Below, in pieces: positions 33,346-38,701 of a stretch of 38,701 nt of DNA. Source of the stretch: Chitinophagales bacterium. GTDB lineage: Bacteria > Bacteroidota > Bacteroidia > Chitinophagales > Chitinophagaceae. Position 1 is the first letter of the stretch, and each line of letters starts with the position of its first letter. The stretch covers positions 1-38,701 of the forward strand of contig JAATFV010000241.1 in assembly GCA_015655015.1 (NCBI GenBank), written 5' to 3'. Under the pieces are notes generated by a model. That model was not told the DNA's origin, searched no databases, and was given only the letters and a program-made list of their open reading frames with translations. A program made the position numbers and the translations under genes.

Positions 33346-33382
33346 AAAGGCATAACGGTTAAAAACCTAAAAAAATTAAAAG

Positions 33383-35158
33383 ATGAAAAGCGCGAAAAGA
33401 ACCTTTAGGATATTGGGCGTTCTCGTTCTTACAGCCAGCCTTATAGGTTCCTGTAAGAAGTTCTCCACGCTCAATACCGATCCTAATCATATAACGGCAG
33501 CGAATGCCGCACCCGATTATCTCATGGCAGGTGTACTGACATCTACCGCTACTATCTATGGCAACTGGAGCAACGGCATTATATCCGGCGCCATGCAGCA
33601 GACTGCACAGGACGCTTTTGGCGGCACTTTCAGCCAATATGAATGGGCTACCACCGATTGGACCAACATTTATGCGGCCCTGGTAAATAATAAGGTGCTG
33701 ATGCAAAAAGCACAGGCCAGCGACTGGAAGTTTCACCAGGGTGTGGCCCTGATCATGCAGGCCTTTAATTTTGGCGTCATCGCGGACTTCTGGGGAGACG
33801 CACCCGATTCAATGGCATTGAAGGGCGACCAGGATGGTGCAGCCAATCAGTTCCCTGTATTCGATAGTCAGCAAAGCATATATGCCGGCGTGATCGCGAA
33901 TCTGAAGTCGGCTATTCCCTTCCTGCAGGGAACAAAGGCGGACCATCCCGAGATCACAGGAGCCACAGAAAGCTCTGACGTATTTTATGGCGGAGACCCG
34001 GCTAGGTGGAAAAGGCTGGCCTATTCACTCCTGCTGCGTTATTATATGCGTCTTTCTTCCAAAATGAATGTTCAGGCCAATGTGGAAGCGATCGCCGACA
34101 GTGTCTTTAACAGCACAGACGACGATTGGGCCATGTCCTTTCCCGGAACGGATCAACCCTCTTCCTACCAGATGAACGCCAAGTATCAAGGACAAAGCTC
34201 TTTTAACCGTAACAAGATGTCCGGCACGCTTACGATGAAGATGAAGGCGCTGAAAGATCCCCGGATCGTCATCATGGCGGAACCCATTGTCATCCCTTCG
34301 GTAGTCGATGCCAGTAAGTTCACTCCCGGAGATATTACTAATCTCACGCTAGTGTCGAACGGTGTACGTTATATCAATCCGGCTGCCGCTGCCGATTCGA
34401 AATACAAGCAATTTGACCCGGCCACCTATGCGACTGACCGGCCTTATGGTGCCGTGCTTGATAATTTATACGGTCTGTACGATACTGCTTCCGTGTATGT
34501 TGGCATCCCGATCAGTTATTCACCCACAGATTATAGTTATAATATCAACGGGACAGGTACCCAGTCTGCTTCTATCAACAATTATGTATCCTACCTGCGT
34601 AAAGGGATCTACGATCAGGCTACTCATCCTTTGCTCAAACAGCGGATGGCTTCCTACAGTGAGATCTGCTTTGACCTTGCAGAGGCGGCCCAGAAGGGAT
34701 GGAATGTAAAACAGACGGCTGCCGGGTGGTATACGGCAGGTATCCAGGCTTCTTTTGATACCTGGCAGGTCTTTACCAATTATCAGTCAGACGTCAATGG
34801 TTATTACGGCTGTGTAAAGAATTTTTCCGATTATATGGCTCAGCCTGCGGTAGCTTATAACGGCACCCTGCAGCAGATCATCGAACAGAAATGGATCGCC
34901 GCCTGGCAGGCCTGTAATGAAGCCTTTATGGACTGGCGCAGAACAGGATTTCCAACTTTGACCATCGGCTGGTCTTCCTACCGGAAACAGATACCTTTAC
35001 GTTTTGCGTACTTCAATACCGAGTTGCAGAACAATCCCACGAATTCAGCAGCGGCCATTGCCAACCTGCAGACGACCCCTTATGTGGGAACGGATGGTAA
35101 TAACAGCGCCTGGTCTAAATTCTGGTTGGTAGAGGGTACGAATCAACCATGGCAATAA
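33383..35158 (+). CDS. SusD-like nutrient-binding outer membrane lipoprotein
   Basis: The 591-residue protein has a lipoprotein signal with lipobox LIGSC (Cys24), then FSTLNTDPNHITAANAAPDY, typical of the SusD-like_2 branch. Tetratricopeptide-like helices (SVYVGIPISY region, YSEICFDLAEAAQKGW) and the motif WIAAWQACNEAFMDWRRTGFP also fit that branch. It is the surface lid of the SusC transporter encoded 37 bases upstream and binds the glycan directly. The family pairing supports co-transcription with SusC and with the GH20 gene 32 bases downstream. The bound sugar is inferred from context as amino-sugar oligomers. Confidence 0.92.
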   Translation: MKSAKRTFRILGVLVLTASLIGSCKKFSTLNTDPNHITAANAAPDYLMAGVLTSTATIYGNWSNGIISGAMQQTAQDAFGGTFSQYEWATTDWTNIYAALVNNKVLMQKAQASDWKFHQGVALIMQAFNFGVIADFWGDAPDSMALKGDQDGAANQFPVFDSQQSIYAGVIANLKSAIPFLQGTKADHPEITGATESSDVFYGGDPARWKRLAYSLLLRYYMRLSSKMNVQANVEAIADSVFNSTDDDWAMSFPGTDQPSSYQMNAKYQGQSSFNRNKMSGTLTMKMKALKDPRIVIMAEPIVIPSVVDASKFTPGDITNLTLVSNGVRYINPAAAADSKYKQFDPATYATDRPYGAVLDNLYGLYDTASVYVGIPISYSPTDYSYNINGTGTQSASINNYVSYLRKGIYDQATHPLLKQRMASYSEICFDLAEAAQKGWNVKQTAAGWYTAGIQASFDTWQVFTNYQSDVNGYYGCVKNFSDYMAQPAVAYNGTLQQIIEQKWIAAWQACNEAFMDWRRTGFPTLTIGWSSYRKQIPLRFAYFNTELQNNPTNSAAAIANLQTTPYVGTDGNNSAWSKFWLVEGTNQPWQ

Positions 35159-35190
35159 GGTTAATAAAACCGTGATGATAAACAGATAGC

Positions 35191-37230
35191 ATGAGGTTAC
35201 CCTATTGTTTGTATCTGCTGCTCTTTACATACTGCAGCGTGGGTTCTCTTTGCACCTACGCGCAAAAGGATCTGATGCCGGTCCCCCGGGAGTTCCAGTC
35301 CCGCGACCAGCGCCTGGCCATCACGGCGACCTTCAGGGTCTCCGTCACCGGCCATCCTGACCGACGCCTGTATGCAGAGGCCAGCAGGTTTATCCGGCGC
35401 CTCAGCGAGAGGACGGGTATCTTCCTCGACGGGCAGGGATATGTCGATTCCCAGGATACCGCAAGGACGGCCGCCCTGCTGATCTCCGTACAAAGGCCCG
35501 GAAAACTGGCACTTTATGAAGACGAAAGCTACCACCTGGAAGTCGGCGCTGGTCAGGTGCGATTGAACGCAGTAACGGACATAGGAGTCATCCGCGGCCT
35601 GGAGACCCTCCTGCAGCTGGTTAGCGCAGACAACACCGGCTATTATTTCCCCGGTCTGTCGGTCAGCGATGGGCCGCGATTCGGCTGGCGCGGCCTGCTG
35701 CTGGACGTAGCCCTTCATTTTATGCCGGTGGACGAGATCAAACGGACATTGGATGGTATGGCCGCCGTAAAAATGAACGTACTTCATCTTCATGCCTGCA
35801 ATGACCAGGGCTTCCGGGTCGAGTCGAAAGTCTTTCCCCGACTGCAGGAGATAGCTTCTGACGGTCTGTATTATACGCAGCAGGATATCCGGGAGATCAT
35901 TCGTTATGCCGGGCAGCGGGGTATCCGGGTCGTTCCCGAGTTCGTCGTCCCCGCCCATACGACGGCGATCCTTACGGCCTATCCGGAACTGGCCAGTGTA
36001 AAACGCAACTATACCCTGCAACGTTATTTCGGGGTCTTTGATCCCGTACTGGACCCCACCAATAAAAAAGTATATGTTTTCCTGGATAAGCTGTTTACGG
36101 AAATGGCTGCCCTTTTCCCCGACAGGTACTTCCATATCGGGGGAGATGAGAACACGGGAAAGGATTGGGAAAAAACGCCGTCCATCCGGGCTTTTATGAA
36201 GGCCCGGGGTATGAAGACCTTTATGGATCTGCAGACGTATTTCAACCGACGCATTCAACCCATCCTACGGAAGAACGGCAAGATAATGATGGGCTGGGAC
36301 GAGATCCTGCAGCCGGGAGTGCCCAAAGACATCGTGATCCAGAGCTGGCGGGGAAAGGCGGCGTTCTATCAGTCGGTAAAGCAAGGTTACCGCGCCATCC
36401 TTTCCAACGGCTACTATATCGATCTTATCCAGCCCGCCTCTTTCCATTATATCAATGATCCTGTTCCTGACAGCGTTTTGCTGACAGCCGAAGAAATAAA
36501 AAACATCCTGGGCGGAGAGGCTACCATGTGGAGCGAACTGGTGAACCCGGAGACGGTCGACTCCCGTATCTGGCCCCGCACGGCAGCTATCGCAGAGCGG
36601 CTCTGGTCGCCCTCCTCCGTAAAGGATACGGATGACATGTACCGCCGGCTGGATATCGTGAGCCTGCAGCTGGATGCCCTCGGCCTCCGTCATGAATCCA
36701 ATAAGCCGGTCCTGCTCCGGCGTCTCGCCGGCAGCTGGGATACGCGCCCCCTGGAAGTCCTGACGGATGTCCTGGAACCGTTGAAAATATATGAACGTAA
36801 CCAGGGAGATACCATGTATACGGTATTCTCTCCGCTGACCAAACTGGCGGATGTTGCCGTACCCGATCAGCGGACGCCAAGGATCTTCAACCGGCAGGTA
36901 AAGGACTGGATAAGCCATCCTTCTCCGGATCCGGGGCAAAAGATCATACAGCAATTAACTATTTGGAAAGATAATGATACAGCCTTTCGCAAGCTGCTGG
37001 CCCGATCTCCGGTCTTACAGGAAGCTGCTCCGCTCTCAGCCAGTCTGTCGGCACTGGCAGCAGCGGGGATCGAGGCTATGCAGTATATCCGTGAACATAA
37101 AAAGGCAGACAACGAATGGCTGCTCCGGCAGCTGGCCGTGGCAGCACACGCGAGAGAGCAGAGCGGACGATGTGAGCTACAGGTAGTCGATAGCATTCAG
37201 CAGCTGATCACCCTGGCCGGTAACAACTGA
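35191..37230 (+). CDS. GH20 beta-N-acetylhexosaminidase (second copy)
   Basis: The 679-residue exported enzyme has a signal peptide (to about 25), a GH20b domain at about 27-160, and a catalytic barrel at about 165-510. The catalytic Asp319-Glu320 pair lies in YFHIGGDENTG. The barrel also shows MNVLHLHACNDQGFRVESK, RVVPEFVVPAHTTAI, IMMGWDEIL and GGEATMWSE. A C-terminal helical extension without a known name follows. In the usual HLTDDQGW segment the first Asp is Asn here, and PGH is PAH; both changes are outside the catalytic pair. It lacks the CHB_HEX domains of the GH20 at 19020-21704, so the two enzymes probably differ in substrate. It follows SusD closely, as expected for a glycan-utilisation locus. 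Its 3' end merges into a 23-base tandem repeat. Confidence 0.93.
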   Translation: MRLPYCLYLLLFTYCSVGSLCTYAQKDLMPVPREFQSRDQRLAITATFRVSVTGHPDRRLYAEASRFIRRLSERTGIFLDGQGYVDSQDTARTAALLISVQRPGKLALYEDESYHLEVGAGQVRLNAVTDIGVIRGLETLLQLVSADNTGYYFPGLSVSDGPRFGWRGLLLDVALHFMPVDEIKRTLDGMAAVKMNVLHLHACNDQGFRVESKVFPRLQEIASDGLYYTQQDIREIIRYAGQRGIRVVPEFVVPAHTTAILTAYPELASVKRNYTLQRYFGVFDPVLDPTNKKVYVFLDKLFTEMAALFPDRYFHIGGDENTGKDWEKTPSIRAFMKARGMKTFMDLQTYFNRRIQPILRKNGKIMMGWDEILQPGVPKDIVIQSWRGKAAFYQSVKQGYRAILSNGYYIDLIQPASFHYINDPVPDSVLLTAEEIKNILGGEATMWSELVNPETVDSRIWPRTAAIAERLWSPSSVKDTDDMYRRLDIVSLQLDALGLRHESNKPVLLRRLAGSWDTRPLEVLTDVLEPLKIYERNQGDTMYTVFSPLTKLADVAVPDQRTPRIFNRQVKDWISHPSPDPGQKIIQQLTIWKDNDTAFRKLLARSPVLQEAAPLSASLSALAAAGIEAMQYIREHKKADNEWLLRQLAVAAHAREQSGRCELQVVDSIQQLITLAGNN

Positions 37231-37330
37231 TCGCAATAGCCGGCAATAACTGATCGCAACAGCCGGTAACAACTGATTGCAACGGCTGGTGACACTTGAT
37301 CAATCCGACCAGCAATAATTGAGTGCATGT
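37216..37330 (+). repeat. Five 23-base tandem repeats spanning the GH20 stop codon
   Basis: Units start at 37216, 37239, 37262, 37285 and 37308. The first three are nearly identical (GCCGGTAACAACTGATCGCA plus three bases); the last two are degenerate. The first unit holds the final codons and TGA stop of the GH20 gene, so later copies place ACTGAT at successive frame shifts. They fill most of the 126-base gap before the NagX-like gene. Confidence 0.85.
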
Positions 37331-37356
37331 TGCCATTGGAACTAAAAAAGTAAAGC

Positions 37357-38484
37357 ATGAACGAAATTCAACAGCCCGCTCCTGCCAGGAGCGGACGTCT
37401 GCTCTCATTGGATATATTCAGAGGTATCACCATCGCCGGCATGATCACCGTCAACAATCCCGGTATAGAAGACCGGGTATATGCTCCGCTGGAACATGCT
37501 GTTTGGAATGGCTTCACACCGACCGACCTGGTCTTCCCCTCGTTCATATTCATTGTAGGCGTCTCCGTGGTATTATCCTATTCCGGGCAATCCGCCAAAG
37601 GCGTTTCGCGGCGGAACATGCTCCGCAAGACGATGCGCAGGGCGATCTTTCTTTTCATTATAGGAGTGTTTCTTAGTACGCTGCCTTATTTCGATTTTGC
37701 CAATTACCGGATACCGGGTGTCTTTCAGCGCATTGCTATCGTCTATACCGCCTGTGTCCTGTTATTCCTGTATACCGGCTGGAAGGCGCAGGCCAGGCTG
37801 GCCGCTGTTCTGCTGATCGGGTATTGGCTGGTTATGACCCTGGTGCCCGTTCCCGGGTATGGTCATTCGATCCTGGAGCCGGGAAAGAACCTTGCCGCCT
37901 GGCTGGATGCCATCGTCATCCCGGGCCGGATGTGGCAGGGCACCTGGGACCCCGAAGGTGTACTTAGCACGATACCTGCTATCGCATCGGGCATTTGCGG
38001 TATGCTGGCAGGCCAGCTCCTGATAAGCAAGAGGTCCCCGGAACGAAAGATCATCGGTTTATTCCTGGCCGGATTCCTTCTTTATATTCTTTCCAACGGT
38101 TGGGATTGGTTTTTCCCCATCAACAAGAATCTCTGGACCAGCTCTTTTGTGCTCCATACCGCAGGTCTCGATGCTATGATCCTGGCCTCTCTCTACTTTA
38201 TCGTTGATGTGCTGGGGTATAAGAAATGGGCCAAATGGGCCATTGTATTCGGGTCCAATGCCTTAACTGCTTACCTGGTTGCCGAGGTTTTTGATGATCT
38301 GTTGAGGCCCCGCTGGGGGGACCGGCACACAGGTTTCAGCGTTCTTGAATGGATCATGGGAAAGATGCTTCCCACCGGGCTGCCGCCCGAGATCATCTCC
38401 CTGTTATGGGCAATCGCATTTTGTTGCCTGTGTTTCATTCCCGTTTATATCCTGTACCGGAAAAAGATCTTTGTGAAAATTTAA
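37357..38484 (+). CDS. nagX: NagX/HGSNAT-like membrane acetyltransferase (copy 2)
   Basis: The 375-residue, about ten-helix membrane protein is clearly paralogous to the product of 15688-16785. Shared stretches include SLDIFRGITIAGMITVNNPG, PGRMWQGTWDPEG, NLWTSSFVL and the ending YRKKIFVKI. His47 in LEHAVWNGFTPTDLVFPSFI matches the proposed catalytic His of the HGSNAT family. The likely role is transmembrane N-acetylation of glucosamine units, or help in amino-sugar uptake; neither is proven for bacterial members. It lies after the GH20 gene and before another secreted-protein gene on the same strand, so each half of the locus carries its own GH20 and NagX-like gene. Confidence 0.85.
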   Translation: MNEIQQPAPARSGRLLSLDIFRGITIAGMITVNNPGIEDRVYAPLEHAVWNGFTPTDLVFPSFIFIVGVSVVLSYSGQSAKGVSRRNMLRKTMRRAIFLFIIGVFLSTLPYFDFANYRIPGVFQRIAIVYTACVLLFLYTGWKAQARLAAVLLIGYWLVMTLVPVPGYGHSILEPGKNLAAWLDAIVIPGRMWQGTWDPEGVLSTIPAIASGICGMLAGQLLISKRSPERKIIGLFLAGFLLYILSNGWDWFFPINKNLWTSSFVLHTAGLDAMILASLYFIVDVLGYKKWAKWAIVFGSNALTAYLVAEVFDDLLRPRWGDRHTGFSVLEWIMGKMLPTGLPPEIISLLWAIAFCCLCFIPVYILYRKKIFVKI

Positions 38485-38503
38485 CCCCGCTATCTCTACT
38501 AAT

Positions 38504-38701
38504 ATGAGTTATATGAAACGTGTTACCGCCTGTTCACTTTTGTTCCCGCTGGTCTTCTCAGCGACGTTGGCCTTTGCCCAATCGGCCCAGCCTGTCTACA
38601 AAGACCAGCCTTATCGCCAGAACTACAGTATAAAATATGAGATCTTACGGGTGAAAGACCCGGCGGCGCTCCGCCTGCAAAAAGTCGCCTGCGACCGTAA
38701 C
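38504..38701 (+). CDS. N-terminal part of a secreted protein, cut by the window edge
   Basis: Sixty-six codons are present, from an ATG at 38504 or, better placed for a signal peptide, from the ATG at 38513 (MKRVTACSLLFPLVFSATLA, then FAQ). The mature part begins SAQPVYKDQPYRQNYSIKYE and is too short to identify. It starts 19 bases after the NagX-like stop and continues beyond the window, so it is probably the next gene of the same operon. Confidence 0.6.
   Translation, partial: MSYMKRVTACSLLFPLVFSATLAFAQSAQPVYKDQPYRQNYSIKYEILRVKDPAALRLQKVACDRN

Noticed and set aside
35197..36258. A 353-codon minus-strand frame opposite the second GH20
   Set aside because: It is an antisense shadow with no recognisable domain, while the plus strand carries the GH20 motifs.

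Overview
The window looks like a chromosomal segment of a Bacteroidota member, most likely of the Chitinophagaceae type (an inference). The signs are two kinds of type IX secretion (T9SS) C-terminal signals, a PorP/SprF protein, a SusC/SusD pair with an ECF sigma and FecR-type anti-sigma gene, FucP-type sugar permeases, and several promoters resembling the Bacteroidota -7 element TAnnTTTG. No rRNA, tRNA, CRISPR array or insertion sequence was seen.

Bases 1-6700 are mixed accessory DNA. An AT-rich AAA ATPase/DUF4143 gene is preceded by two copies of a palindrome. Next come two secreted proteins (one C1q-like, one T9SS type A), an SDR oxidoreductase with an unusual insertion, an NdpA-type nucleoid-associated protein and a small membrane protein. 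Bases 7129-12435 are a T9SS-linked surface operon: an Ig-repeat adhesin with a CHU_C tail, PorP/SprF, OmpA and a small protein. Bases 12503-15282 hold a di-haem cytochrome c peroxidase, a cysteine-free sulfite-oxidase-like protein, a possible small RNA unit, a CDGSH iron-sulfur protein and a SET-domain protein. A remnant of an FtsX-type permease lies at 15460-15686.

The core of the window (15688-38701) is an amino-sugar salvage locus around a DeoR-type regulator. Leftward from 26796 runs an eight-gene cluster: murQ, a FucP-like permease, a BadF-type GlcNAc/MurNAc kinase, a secreted GH57-like protein, a chitobiase-type GH20, a second permease, a ROK kinase and a NagX/HGSNAT-like membrane acetyltransferase. 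Rightward are deoR, an ECF sigma factor, a FecR anti-sigma gene broken by an in-frame stop, SusC, SusD, a second GH20, a second NagX-like gene and the start of another secreted protein. The inferred flow is: SusCD takes up amino-sugar oligomers, the periplasmic GH20 enzymes and perhaps the GH57-like enzyme release monosaccharides, the permeases import them, the kinases phosphorylate them, and MurQ turns MurNAc-6-phosphate into GlcNAc-6-phosphate. nagA, nagB and an exo-muramidase of the NamZ type are not in the window.

The points most worth a second look are the GH57-like enzyme with two HGSNAT-like proteins in a murQ locus, the nonsense codon in the anti-sigma gene, short tandem repeats at or just after several stop codons, and the possible small RNA near 14.3-14.4 kb.
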